From contig JAFISE010000130.1 in NCBI GenBank assembly GCA_022560025.1, forward strand, positions 1 through 64,000: a stretch of DNA of 64,000 nucleotides, given 5' to 3'. Below the pieces are notes generated by a model, which was given only the letters and a program-made list of their open reading frames with translations, made no database searches and was not told the origin of the DNA. The stretch is from Stagonosporopsis chrysanthemi. Lineage: Eukaryota; Ascomycota; Dothideomycetes; Pleosporales; Didymellaceae. Both the position numbers and the translations under genes were made by a program. Position 1 is the first letter of the stretch. Each line of letters begins with the position of its first letter. Of this stretch, positions 51,226-63,989 are shown in pieces.

Positions 51226-54200
51226 CTAGGCTGCAACAGAGATCTCCTGCTTGTGCTTGATCATCAAAGGAGAACGCTTGACGATACCACCGGTGACGGG
51301 AAGCTGGGTGTGTTTGCCGGTGAGGAAGGTGTCGACGTCGCGAGCACACTGGCGACCCTCGTTGATACCCCAGACGATGAGCGACTGACCACGGCGGCAG
51401 TCACCAGCGGCAAAGACACCGGGGAGGTTAGTGTTGTAGTGGCCTGGAGGTGTCTTGATGTTCTTGCGGCCGTCGAGTTCGATGACATCGTTCATGAGGC
51501 GCTGCTCAGGGCCCAAGAAACCCATAGAGAGCAGGACGAGGTCGGCAGGGAAGAACTGCTCGCTGCCCTCGACCTGCTTCATGTCCCAGCCACCGGAAGC
51601 AGACTTGGTCCACTCGACGCGGACGGTGTTGATACCCTTGACATTGCCGGCGCCGTCATCGACAAAGTCCTTGGACATGACGCAGTACTCACGGGGGTCC
51701 TTGCCCATGTGAGTTTTGACCTCGTTGTGGCCATAGTCGGTCCTGAAGATGCGAGGCCACTGCGGCCATGGGTTGTCGCGGGCACGCTCAGCAGGAGGCT
51801 GAGGCAGCAGTTCAAAGTTGACAACAGACTTGGCACCGTGACGGACGGAAGTACCGATACAGTCGTTACCAGTGTCACCACCTCCAATGACAACGACGTG
51901 CTTGTCCTTGGCAGAGATGTAAGCCTCGTCAGCAAGCTCGGAGTCGAGGAGAGACTTGGTGTTCTTGTGCAAGAACTGCATGGCGTAGTGGATACCATCC
52001 AAGTTGCGGTTGGGGATTGGAAGATCGCGGGCTACAGTAGCACCAGTGGCGAAGACCACAGCATCATATTGGCTGCGGAGGGACTCAAGGCTCTCAGAGC
52101 CCTCGTCGCCAACGGCAACACCAGTCTTGAAGACTACACCTTCGGCGGCCATGAAGTCGATACGACGCTGAACGACCTTCTTGTCGAGCTTCATGTTAGG
52201 AATACCATACATGAGTAGACCACCGCAGCGATCAGCGCGCTCGTATACAGTAACGGTGTGGCCTGCCTTGTTAAGCTGGTCAGCACAAGCGAGACCGGCT
52301 GGGCCAGAGCCAATAACGGCAGCGGTCTTGCCAGAGCGGACTGTGGGTGGAGTAGGCACCATCCAGCCCATTTCGAAGCCACGGTCAATAATGGCGCACT
52401 CGATCGACTTGATGCCGACCGGGTCTTCGTTGATTCCTAGGACGCAAGCACCCTCGCAAGGAGCAGGGCAAACACGACCAGTAAATTCGGGAAAATTGTT
52501 GGTCAGAAGAAGTCTGTTTAGCGCGTCGCGCCACTGGCCCTGGAAGACCAATTCATTCCATTTAGGAATGATGTTGCTGATGGGGCATCCTGTGTCAGAC
52601 TGGCAGAAGGGAACACCGCAGTCCATGCAGCGAGCAGTCTGGTACTTGAGCTCGTCCTCGTTCAGACGCTGAGACAGCTCGGCCCAGTCGCGAGTACGGG
52701 TCTTGGGGTTGCGGTACTTCTCAGAGCGGCGCTGGTACTTCATGAATCCACGAGTCTTGTCAAGGACCAGGGCCTTCTTCTTCTCAGCCTTGGCGTCAGT
52801 GACACTCTCCTCGATGTCGAGAAGGTCGGCCTTTTTCTTCTCAGCCTCGTGCTCGTGCTTGCGGGAATCCTCGTGGGCGGTGCGAACGGGGTTGCCAGCA
52901 AGAAGAGGCAACGGGTACTCCGAGCGCTTCTTCTCAGCAGCCTTGGCCTTCTCCTCAAGCAAGACGCGCTTATAGTCAACAGGCATGACCTTGACAAAGC
53001 GGGGCAGAGCGCGGGTGAAGTCGAGCAGAATGCGAGCAGCGAGTTCGGATCCAGTGTAGTGGTGATGATCCTCGATAAGACCACGGAGATAAGCAATCTC
53101 CTCGGGCTCCTCGATTGGCGAAAGCTCAACCATCTCTTGGTTCACCTTCTGCTCAAAGTCCTGGTGGATGTCGAGCACGTAGGCGATACCTCCGGACATA
53201 CCAGCAGCGAAGTTGCGGCCAGTGGAGCCAAGGACCAAGACACGACCACCTGTCATGTACTCGCAAGCGTGGTCACCAACACCCTCGACAACGGCAGTAG
53301 CACCGGAGTTACGGACACAGAAACGCTCAGCGGCAATACCACGGAAGAAGCAAGTACCCTGCGTGGCACCGTACAAGCAGACGTTTCCGATCAGGACGTT
53401 CTCCTCGGCACGGTAGACAGCAGTGCGTGGTGGGTAAACGATCAGGCGACCACCTGACAAGCCCTTACCAACGTAATCGTTGGCGTCACCCTCAAGCTCG
53501 AGTGTGATACCGGGCGCAAGGAAAGCTCCAAAGGACTGACCGGCGGAACCACGGATGTTGACGTGGATGGTGTCCTGCGGCAGACCAACCTCGCCGTAAC
53601 GCCTGCTGACCTGGTAGGACAGCGTGGCACCGAGAGCACGATCGGTGTTGACGACGTCACACTCGATGCGGGCGGGCAGACCCTTCTCGAGTGCAAGCTC
53701 GGACTCAGCGATGAGCTTGTTGTCAAGGCGGACGTGCAGGCGGTGATCCTGCTTGCGGACATTGAAGGTGGCAACACCAGGGCGGAGAGTGTGTGCAGGA
53801 GTCAAAATCAAAGACAGATCGATATTCTCGGTCTTGGCTGTGCGAAGATCATCGCGGATGCGGAGAACCTCGCAGTGACCGACCATGTCGTTGATGGTCC
53901 TGAAGCCAAGCTTGGCCATGATTGCACGGAGCTCGTTGGCGATGTAGTAGAAGAAGTTGATTACGTGCTCGGGTGTACCTGCGAACTTCTTCCTCAGCTC
54001 GGGGTCCTGGGTAGCAATACCAACAGGGCAAGTGTTCAAGTGACACTTGCGCATCATGATACAACCCATAGCGATGAGAGGAGTAGTGGCAAAACCCCAC
54101 TCCTCAGCACCAAGCAGACAGGCGATAGCAACATCACGTCCTGTGCGGAGCTGACCGTCAGTCTGGACGATGACACGACCACGAAGATCGTTGAGGACCA

Positions 54201-57200
54201 GAGTCTGGTGAGTCTCGGCAAGACCCAACTCCCAAGGAAGACCGGCGTATTTGATACCGGTCCAGCGAGAAGCACCGGTACCACCGTCATGACCAGAGAT
54301 CAAGATGTGATCAGCCTTGGCCTTAGCGACACCAGACGCGACAATACCGACACCAGTCTCGGAAACGAGCTTGACGGAGACACGAGCGCGAGGGTTGGAG
54401 CACTTCAAGTCGTAAATCAACTGCTTAAGGTCCTCGATGGAGTAGATGTCGTGATGAGGTGGAGGCGAGATGAGACCGACACCGGGGGTGGAGTGACGAG
54501 TCTTAGCGATAGAGCCAGAGACCTTGTGGCCAGGAAGCTCACCACCCTCACCAGGCTTAGCACCCTGTGCCATCTTGATCTGAAGCTCATCGGCATCAGC
54601 AAGGTAGTTGCTTGTGACACCGAAACGACCGGAAGCAATCTGCTTGATGGCAGAGCGCATGGTATCACCGTTCTCCATGCGCAAGCTGCGCTCAGGGTCC
54701 TCACCACCCTCACCTGTGTTGGACTTACCACCAAGACGGTTCATGGCGACAGCAAGGGTAGAGTGAGACTCCATCGAAATGGAACCATAAGACATAGCAC
54801 CAGTGACGAAGCGACGCACGATGTCTGTCCATGGCTCGACCTGATCGACAGGAATGGGTGTGCGGTCGTCGAAGTTGAAGTCAAGGAGACCACGGAGCGT
54901 GCAGTCCTTGATGCGCTCGTACTCGGCAAGGGAGTAAGCCTCATAGGACTTGTCGTTCTTGGTGCGGACGGCGTCCTGGATGTTGGCCATAGCAGTGGGG
55001 TCGTTGATGTGAGGCTCACCACCGTCACGCCAATGGTACTCACCAGTCTCGGTAAGACCGGGAACCTGAACAATGGGACGAGATGGATACCCGTTGTCGT
55101 GGAGAGCCAGTGCATCCTGGGCGATGAGGTCGAAAGTCATACCCTTGATACGGGAAGCAGTACCTGTGAAGCAGCGATCGACAACAGAGTCATCCAGACC
55201 AAGAGCTTCGAAGATCTGGGCTCCCTTGTAGGACTGAAGGGTGGAGATACCCATTTTGGACATGACTTTTAAGATACCACCGTCGCAAGAGTGCTTGTAG
55301 TTGTCGATAAGCTGCTCAGGGCTGAGCTTCTTGCGAATGACGCCCTCACGGTGCATCTTCAGAATACACTCGATAGCGAGGTACGGGGAGATGGCATCAG
55401 CACCGTAACCGACAAGAACACACATGTGGTGGACCTCACGAGCCTCACCGGTCTCGATGACGAGAGCGACATTGGAACGCCACTTGTTGCGGACAAGGTG
55501 GTGGTGCACCATACCCGTAGCCAAGCAGGCAGAAACGGGGACGCGATCCTTGGAGACCGCGCGGTCAGTCAGAACGATGATGCTGTCACCGTTCTTAACA
55601 CCCTCAGAAGCCTCCTCGCAGATACGGTCCAGAGTGGTCATGTAGCCCTCGACACCCTCGCTCTTAGCGAATGTAATGTCGATGCTCTTGACTGACCACC
55701 CAGAGTGCAATGTGTGGGTGTTGGTCAGAGCAGTGAACTCCTCAAGGGACAGGACAGGCGAAGGCAGAAGAATTCGGTGGCACTGAGACTCGTCCATCTC
55801 CAAAAGGTTGCCCTGGGGACCGACGTAAGCCTCGAGAGACATGACGATAGCCTCACGAATGGGGTCGATAGGAGGGTTGGTGACCTGAGCGAACAACTGG
55901 CGGAAGTATTCGTAGAGCAGGCGAGGCTGCGTAGCCAAACAGGCGAGCGGAGAGTCGTTACCCATAGATCCGAGTGCTTCCTTGGAGTCTGCTGCCATGG
56001 GTCCCAGGAGCAAGCTGACCTGCTCAAGGGAGTAACCGAACGCTCGCAGACGAGGGTCCTCGTGCAGCTTAGACTCGGTGAGTGTGTAGGAGAGGTCAAG
56101 GCCCTTTTCGCCAACTGTTTTGAGGATCTTGGGCAGAGTGAGCAGGTTCTTCTCGATCCAGGCGCTGAAGTCGTTGCGCTCAGCGACGGTCTTCTTAAGC
56201 TCGGCATCGTCGACAATGCGGCCAGCGACAGTGTCAACAAGCAACATCTTACCGGGTTGCAGACGGCCCTTCTGGACGACGCGCTCCGGATCGATGGAGA
56301 TGGTACCGACTTCAGAGGCGCAGATGATGCGGTCGTCGTCCATGACGTAGTAACGGCAAGGACGGAGACCGTTACGGTCGAGGTTGGCACCGCAATAACG
56401 GCCGTCGGAGAATGTGAACAGCGCGGGACCGTCCCAAGGCTCCATCATACAAGCTGCCCACTCGTAGAAAGCCTGCTTGGCAGGATCCATGGTGTGGTTA
56501 CCCTGCCATGCCTCAGGTACCAAAAGCATGACTGCTTCAGGCAGAGACAAAACACCGTTGATGGTGAGCAGCTCAAGAACGTTGTCAAAGGCCGCAGAGT
56601 CGGAACCGCCATCCTCAATAATGGGGTAGAGCAGATCAAGGTCCTCGCCGAAAAGGCTAGACTTCATGCCACCCTCACGCGCGCGCATCCAGTTCTTGTT
56701 TCCTCGCAGTGTGTTAATCTCACCGTTGTGAGCAGCCCACCGCAAAGGCTGAGCGCGGTCCCACGAGGGGAATGTGTTTGTGGAGAAACGAGAGTGCACA
56801 AGTGCGAAGTGACCCTCGTAGTCGACATTGAGCAGATCGTGGTAGTACTCGTAGACCTGGACAGGCGACAGCTGACCCTTGTACACAATGTTCTTGTTGG
56901 AGAGGGAACAGATGTAGAACCAGTTGTGTAGGCCGATAACGTGTGTGGCACGCTTGCGCATGATATACAGCTGACGCTCAAAGTAGCCAGCATCGTATGT
57001 CTTCGCGAAGTCCTCCTTGGGCTGTCGTCCATCTCCGTAGGCTGTCTTGAGGACAACGAAAGGCTGAAGGATGATCGGCTCTCGGGAGAGCGCTGCAGGA
57101 CCGAGGAGTGTGGAGTCACGGGGGACCACTCGCCACCCCAGTACTCTCAGATCGAGCTGGTCTGCGACATCCTCGAACATGGTCTTGGTCTCATCCAAGA

Positions 57201-57726
57201 TTGTGGCATCCGGTTTGAAGAACAGGTTACCAGTGGCGTACTGGCCAAGTGCAGGAAGCTTGTAGCCCTGCTCGCGCTCGAACTCCTTGAGGAAGAATCG
57301 GTGGGGGATGGACGTCATAACACCTGCACCGTCACCGTCTCGTGCGTCTGAACCGACGGCACCACGATGGGTCATGTTGCAGAGCAATGAGCGTGCTGCC
57401 AAAGTTAGCCGGAAGTACAGGCAGAAATCGTGTTGTGCTCCTACCATCAGTGACAATCTTGTGGCTGGCCTTGCCCTTGATGTGACTGCACGCTTGTCAG
57501 TTTCGGAATTTCTTTTAGATGGCTTTGTAGTCACTTACGCGGCGAAACCCACACCGCAAGCATCCTTCTCCAGCGAGGGGTCATAAAGACCCTGCTTCAT
57601 GGGAAGGGCACCCGCCCAGGACTTGTTCTCCGGGCCATCTTGGTACTCGAAAACCTTGTAGGGTTCCTCTTCGATGTAGGTCTCGTCAGGCAGTTTGGTA
57701 TCCTCGGCGAAAGAAACTCGACCCAT
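51226..57726 (-). CDS. glt1: Glutamate synthase [NADH] (GOGAT)
   Basis: This large flavo-iron-sulfur enzyme makes two glutamates from glutamine and 2-oxoglutarate. Three exons (57726-57539, 57485-57445, 57395-51226) give 2132 residues; the middle exon is 41 nt. A 56-residue propeptide precedes Cys57 in KDACGVGFAAHIKGK, the amidotransferase nucleophile exposed by cleavage. The order is class II glutaminase, central domain, FMN-binding synthase domain (GDTMRSAIKQIASGRFGVT, GHDGGTGASRW), 3Fe-4S loop CHLNTCPVGIATQDP, the gltB C-terminal beta-helix, then the fused small-subunit part with CMDCGVPFCQSDTGCPISN for 4Fe-4S clusters and two nucleotide folds (AAVIGSGPAGLACADQLN, HVVVIGGGDTGNDCIG). Single-chain NADH forms of about 2130 residues are the fungal and plant type. 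The exceptionally biased codon use leaves long open antisense frames. Confidence 0.97.
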
Positions 57727-60700
57727 TATATCGGCGAACGGCCGAAGTATGGGAATCGAAGGTGGCGTATATATGAGGGCGGACCGCTTCTGGTGGCGGC
57801 GCTCAGGGTATCAAGAAAGGAACTGATGTCCTGCAATCAATTGAAAGCTATCAAGCGAATATGTTAGTATCAAGCTCGATAGTAATTGATTGTTGCGGTT
57901 TGTGGTGAGGCGTGGGTTTTTACAAGCGCCGAAGCCTAGCTCCAAGTGATGGGATGGGTGAGGGAAAACAGCCGCAATTGAGGGTTACAGGCGCCAATCC
58001 TTCACAGAATCTCACCACGGCACTCCAGCTACGTCACCAGCCCCAGAAGCCGAATATTCTTAATTGGTACGAATGACGCTCCTCGAATTCAGCGGCGACT
58101 GATAGGTGTCGCGCAGCACGAGAGATGCTGATAAGAGATTCGGCGAATGAGGTGGCGCGGGGTCGTGGAATGGAAACGTGAGGCGCTCGCTTATCCCTTC
58201 GTGCAGACGGCTGGTGTGCCAAAGGGAAGATGTCGTGTGGCCGGGAAACGATATGTGCAGTGGAGATAAGTGGTGGTGGGCAAGGGTGACCTACTTGCTG
58301 TGTAAGGCTGACTGGAACAGGCCTTGAAGTCGACTCGCGGTGTTCCGGCAAGCAACTTGTTCGGGCGAGAAAGAGTGGTGGGAGTAAGTGGGAAAATTGG
58401 CCGCGGGAAACTGGGTGGCAGAGCTTATGAATAGAGGGCGAGGGCTGCTCGGGTGGGGTCTTTTTTCTGAATGCGCTAGCATTCACTCCAACCTCCATCC
58501 AATTACGGGCTAGAACAGCAGCGACGGAGACGTTGGCCTGCTTGCTGTGAGTGCGTTTCCGGTCGCTTGCGCGTCTGTAATTAGGTATTCCGAACGCAAG
58601 TCAAGATCTATTGCGGGTTGATTCATGTATGTAGCAAGCTCAAGTACATTTCGCAATAGCACATGGCGACCCTTTGTCGCACCCCTCCCAAGTCCACTCG
58701 AAGCCAGTCCGCCTCTCGTGCCGACCAACGACGCCCCAATTGGCCTCGTCCCGTGAAATGAGGGTCCGACTAACGAGCTGGCGCGTGCCCGGTTCCTCGT
58801 TAGCAATGCTCATGTGCATATTCGCTGAACGATTGCACATCGCGGTGTCGCGCATTTCGAAATTTGGCAGGCTACCCCACGGTTTCTGCCGCGCGCGTTA
58901 CTTCATGCGGCTTTAGATTGGCTGAAGGCGTCTATGCGCTGCAGGCGGTCAGCGCGTCGTTCGGCGGTGCGTCCAATTGCAGGCGCCGAAGTCGCACTGA
59001 CAATGCTCTATGACCCGGCCGTGCAGCATGCATCGTTCCGCTCTTAGCCCCACCGAGCCCACGCAGCCTGCTTTGTATCCAGTATGCTTTGATTGGCGCG
59101 GTCGTCGGCGGGCCCTCTTTCATTGTTGTAATTCCGGAGGGTCATCTTGTCCTTATCGCAGCCCAAGCCTGCACCAAGGAGCGCGATGTCCGCCGTGGAG
59201 GATGGGCGCTGGCACGTCACTGGACGGGAGAGCTCACTTTACAGCGGAATGCCGACGGGCAGGCTGAGATGTGCATGCACATCCATGAGCATTGTCGTCA
59301 TGTTCGAAGCACGGCCGTGTACCCCAAGTTTCATGGAGACTCAAAAGCCAATGCGTCTGCCACGACTGGCTCTTCTTTGCGCTGGGCGAGCCCTACCGCG
59401 GTGCCGCTGCGGCAGACCAAGATTCACTCGAGGACTCCATCGACCTCGGAGCAAACCGGGAGGGCAGCATCCTCTAACGGCAGTACGTAGCGGACGTCCT
59501 CTCGACTGATATCGATGAGTCACGAGAACACGCGGATTCATTTCCTCCACCAGTGCACCGAACCCATCTCCAGGTCGCTCAGAGCGCCGATGTCGCCGCT
59601 CACTGGCTTGGCTGACTGCCTGTCTATCCGAGGCGGCGGATACTGCAGGCGATTTCGCCTGAGCGGCAGCAAGGCAGCTCAATTTGAGCTAGCAGCAGCG
59701 TCTTGACGTGTCACTTTGCGATGAGCAAGGAGACGAAGAATCCTTCCACGGTATTGCCGCTCTCTTGTGTCTAGATTGAGGCAAAAGTGGTGGAATGCAA
59801 CATTTCCGGGAACAGCATCTAACAGGGCTCAAGGGCTTACACCAACGCATTGCTCACGGATATTCACATGCTGCACCATCGAACGGCTAAACTGGAAGCG
59901 ATGCGAGATGCTGCTCTCGTGAGCATTGTCCGGTTGCAATTCATGAGCGCGTGGCTTGTTTGTACGTTGATCGTATTGTCAATCATGCTGCAAGTCGTCG
60001 TTGCCTTGCAGTCTATCTTTCGATTTCAGCTTTGCATTTGCAGATCTAAGAAGAAAACGATCGATTGGATCTTCGGTGCCACTTGGAGCTTCGCGAGGTG
60101 GTGATGTATTCGATTTCCGCGGAACAACGGACCGTCGCCTGAGCATTCGTCTCCAGACGCTCTGCTCGATCGCCCAAGCTCGTGTCGGGATTTGAGTACA
60201 ACGGCTCAGATCTACCATTAAGTCCAGCCAATCATATCTCCTCATAATTATACTAGAGCGAATGGGTCGACCATACTTCGGTACATTCGTCAAAACCCTT
60301 TTTTACATCAAGCAGCACCCAGTCCGCCAGACGAATAGCCGAGCCTTGAAAGGCCAGGGAAGAGAGAATTTGCGTGTGATATACCCGAATACTGTGCTCG
60401 AGTGTCATGTCTTACTGCTGTGTTTGGGTGTCAAGTGACAAAACAGCAAAAGTGCAGAATCGTATATATCTCGCTACACTGATATTAGTCCACCCACTTG
60501 CACAAAATACAATATGCATACACGACCTGAGAGAAAAACATCCACCTCAAAGCTCCACGCCGCCCTGAAGCAGACCCATCCCCACGATGGCACTCACACC
60601 CTCTCGCCCTCGCACCCAAACCAGACCAACGGCCACCTCCGCCGTCCCCACCGGAATTTCCCCTAGGACCGACCCTCTGCTATCTCTCCAGCCCACACTC

Positions 60701-61466
60701 CTATGCACCTCCCTTAACAGTCCAGCAAGCACGCCATAATACTACCGGTCCCCACCTGCCACTAACCCTGCACCCACGTTCAAACAAGCATCAGCGCCGT
60801 CTGGGTCAGCGCGCCGACCGCAGTGGAGCGGTGCTGAGTGGGTGTGCAAGCGAGCTAGTGGGATGCCCTGCATGAGAGAGCCGAGGGGCCATACAGGTGG
60901 GTGCTGGAGAAGGGAGTGGATAGATTGGCAGATACAAGATGGAGGTGCTGCTTTGGGATTATGGTAAGGCCGGGCTTGTGGGTGCGCTACGGCTGTCAGT
61001 ATCGCGTGTATTTGGGGCCAATGGCTTGCGTGTAGCAGGGTGCGGATTGCTGCTAGGGTTGTGTGAGTAAGAGATCAGTGGAGCTTCTGTTATACTGAAT
61101 CACGAGACCGCTCTGCAAGATACTTGATCGTTCATTCATAATGCATTTTGGTGGCTACAGCTATACATGGGGAACGCGGAGCGAAACACACGCGCTCGAC
61201 GCGCGCACGGCTGCCCCTCACGATCCAACAGCAAAAACCGTGCCAAGACCTCGCAATGTCTGACATGAGGTGCCCGCTACCCAATGCTCCCAAAGAATTC
61301 TGTGTATCATATGCCATCGCCGTATTCAATTAGCGGTGCTAACGTCGAAGATTTGTGATTGCTGCGTCGTCGCTGTGCTGTGGTCAGTATTTGCCTTGCA
61401 TCGCGAGTAGTTGTCTGCGGGATCGCGCCAACATACCGAAGACTAGACTCGCGCGCTTTATGCTGT
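57727..61466. other. Gene-poor interval of 3.7 kb
   Basis: After the glutamate synthase promoter no gene is recognised. Several frames of 60-150 codons start at non-ATG codons and have random composition. A frame at 59868-60104 with a hydrophobic stretch was considered and not accepted. The stretch 60540-60780 is C-rich on the plus strand. Confidence 0.4.
57760..57890 (-). promoter_or_regulatory. Glutamate synthase promoter with GATA-type sites
   Basis: Two HGATAR-type sites (TGATAG as CTATCA at 57848-57853, CGATAG at 57877-57882) lie 120-160 bp upstream of the ATG. GATA factors of the AreA type control nitrogen genes in filamentous fungi. A TATATA lies about 45 bp upstream of the ATG. Confidence 0.3.
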
Positions 61467-61892
61467 TTAGTCCTTCATCTCATCGTCGGGATCGACAAAG
61501 TCGTCATCCTCATCCTCGTCCTCGTCGTCGCCGAGCTCCTCGTTGGCCTTAGCGAAGTCGATTGTCTTGCCGCGCGTGCGGGAGCCGTGGATGATGTTCG
61601 AAGTTTCTATCTCCTCCATGTTGTCCTCGTCGGCCTCCTCAGCTATTCACATTAGCATCGTGTCTATTGCTCGCATGATGGTGGGTGCTCGTACGTTCGG
61701 CGACCTGTAGTGAGTCTGTTAGCTTTTCGCGCCAACAACACAAAGTCAGGGTCGCAAACTTACAGCATCCTCGCCAGCAGACTCGTCGCTAGAGTCTTCG
61801 GACTCCTCCATGACGTCCTGCTGAGTGGCCTTTCCCTTGCCCTTGGTGTCCTGAACACCCTCCATCTGCTGGTCTTGCGGCTGAGCAGACAT
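61467..61892 (-). CDS. chz1: Histone H2A.Z-specific chaperone Chz1
   Basis: Chz1 binds H2A.Z-H2B dimers in the nucleus and hands them to the SWR1 remodeller. Three exons (61892-61764, 61704-61695, 61642-61467) encode 104 residues. The middle exon is 10 nt; it is needed because reading on from it meets a stop, and because the two introns (59 and 52 nt, donors GTAAGT and GTACGA, acceptors CTACAG and GAATAG) then join in frame. The N-terminus is acidic (EESEDSSDESAGED). The conserved CHZ motif reads IETSNIIHGSRTRGKTIDFA. The C-terminus is a run of Asp and Glu before DDEMKD. Length and layout match fungal Chz1 (about 100-150). No frame this short was expected to be visible without splicing. Confidence 0.88.
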
Positions 61893-62686
61893 TTTGGTGT
61901 AGTTGGTCGCGCGTGTAAAATGGGTGCGTGTGATGCGGTCGGATGAGCGTGCGATTGGACTGTTCGTGAGTGGTGTGGTTTGCGACAGTGAAAAGGAAGC
62001 TCATGAGTACCTAGAATCGCCCACTTTCTCCACACTAGCGATTACCACATGTGGCAAAGCCGCGTTTGTCACCCCGGTAACGCCTGTCTGATCAGCAAAC
62101 TGGAAACAGCATGCTTGCTCAATTGGTGTACTGGCGCTCAACGACTCACAATTAGACTTACGATTCTCAGCCAGATCTTTTGCTATGCTTGCAAGTCAAG
62201 AGCAGTTAGGCTCAAGTCTATATTTGATTTGTCGATTCTCGCTTTACGAAGGAGCTCATTTTTTCGGCCGATCAATTCCACCTTCTACGCTCACAAAAAA
62301 AAATAGTGCGCGCTGATTACCGCAGAATACAATTGAATTTTAGCCCTTACACGCTTATTGATACAGTATTATAATTACTGCATGTCTGCGCCGAGAGGTT
62401 TAGTGAATTTGTTGTGAGAAATGTAGCCAACTTAGGGACCTATTGTTCCCAGAAACGATCGCTCAAAAGAAACGACCTTCTTCGTAACGACGCATTCAAA
62501 GGCCAGCAAAGGACAAGAGAGCGATGGGATCGTCGATGACAGACCTCACACTAAAAGCTGGATGCGGATCGCAGACTGACGTGACGGAAAATGCGACTTG
62601 TGAACTACGAATAGGGTATATAACGTGTATGCTCGCGCCAGAAATGCCACAAAGACTTCAATGCAAACACAACCACTGCCCTCCCC
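61893..62686. other. Intergenic between Chz1 and the DHA1 transporter
   Basis: Contains the Chz1 promoter, copy B of the dispersed repeat and the 3' end of the transporter. The middle is AT-rich. Confidence 0.5.
62312..62486. repeat. Dispersed repeat, copy B (pairs with 50571-50760)
   Basis: Same-orientation homologue of the segment near 50.6 kb; the best-conserved block is GTAGCCAACTTAGGGA followed by CCTATTG and an AACGATCGCT block. No open frame and no clear terminal inverted repeats are visible. Confidence 0.75.
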
Positions 62687-63989
62687 TCAATTCCCTTCCG
62701 CCGCCTCTCTCTTCTTCCGCCACACCGGCCCCTTCCGCATCTCCAAAAACATCAACGGCATCAGCAACGCACAAACCCCGCCCCAAAGCGTGTACGTCCA
62801 CCCATCCCCCAACTGGGCTGTCATGCGGTCGATAACCGACACCATGATAGCCGCCAGCGAGCACCGTACCAGATTCGTACACGCGGTCGCGCCCGAGCTG
62901 CGGGACTGCAGGATATCGATATTGAGCGTCATGGTCGTGTTGAGAACGCCCATGCTGGTCCAGCCGAGCAGGACGGCGAGACACAGCGGCACGGCCATGT
63001 GGGCGCGGGCCTGGATCGTCCAGCCCCAGCCGATGACGCAGAGGACGAAGAGGGTGAGGTAGTACGGCATCAGGCGTAGGCGGGCGTATTCGATTGTGAA
63101 GGCGCTACCTGTGCGGGCCTTGATGCGGTCGTATTCCCAGTCGAGCACTTTGCCCGTTACTGTGCTGCCGACTATCATGCCTGCGCCGGTGGGGAGGTAG
63201 CACAGGCCGAGCACTGTCTCGGACAGGTTGGGGTAGACTTTGGCAAAGGCGGAGGAGATAGTGGCCGTGATGGTGTAGTTTACAGCGTAGACGATACCGG
63301 TAAAGGTGAGTAGGACGATGACATCGGGGTACGTGAACAATACAAAGGGATTGACAGAGTGCTTTGGTTTGGCGCGGGATTCGGTGTCGGTGGTTTGTTG
63401 GGCGGCTTTGCGACCCACTATGGGAATGATGGCGCGGGAGTGCCGTGGGACGGGGAGACTGCCATTTCCTGCAATAGAGCGGAGGGTCTCAGGGAGAAAG
63501 AGGGCGATGAGGACGAGGCATGCTGCTACCATGATGACGATACTCCAGAATATGGAACGCCAACCGAGTCCTTGGGACAGGGCGCCACCCATTGCAGGAG
63601 CAATACAGGGCGCTAACATTGGACCTAAATTGAACATCCCGAAGTATCCTCCTCTTTCTCTGCTTGTTGAGATGTCTCCAATGACACCTGCGCCGAGAGC
63701 AATAGTGCTGGCGCTCCCTCCAGACTGGAAGCATCGGAGGAAGAGAAGGAGCCAGAACTGATCCGTTGGACAAAGAGCAAGGCCGATGCTCGCAGCGACG
63801 AGGATACTAAGACATCCAAGGAATACTAAGCGCCGGCCATATCTGTCGCTGATGGGACCCCAGAGCATTGGCGAGATGCCTTGAAAGACGAGATATACAG
63901 TGACGGTCTGGTTGATATCATCAACCGACTTGTGGAAAGCCTTCGCTATCGTTGGTATAGCCGGGAAGTAGATATTGGCTGGTAATGGA
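62687..63989 (-). CDS. DHA1-type MFS drug:proton antiporter, 5' end outside the window
   Basis: This is the C-terminal part (434 residues) of a twelve-helix efflux transporter of the QDR/DHA1 group, which exports drugs and other small molecules at the plasma membrane. The visible exon begins at 63989 after a likely 3' splice site (GATTCAG), because an in-frame TGA lies just upstream; earlier exons lie to the right of the window. It starts with PLPANIYFPAIPTIAKAFHK of helix 1, then motif A MLWGPISDRYGRRLVFLG, and motif C GPMLAPCIAPAMGGALSQGL followed by GWRSIFW, diagnostic of antiporters. FLPETLRSIAGNGS precedes the central loop. The C-terminus ends with a basic WRKKREAAEGN. No regulator or biosynthetic gene is beside it. 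Confidence 0.88.

Noticed and set aside
51220..56931. Long plus-strand frames of 332, 569 and 408 codons opposite the glutamate synthase gene
   Set aside because: They are antisense shadows caused by strong codon bias; their products have no family motifs and lie wholly inside a certain gene.
59868..60104. Plus-strand frame with a hydrophobic stretch
   Set aside because: Seventy-eight codons, one hydrophobic run, no recognisable family, no clear exons joining it; left as possible but unsupported.
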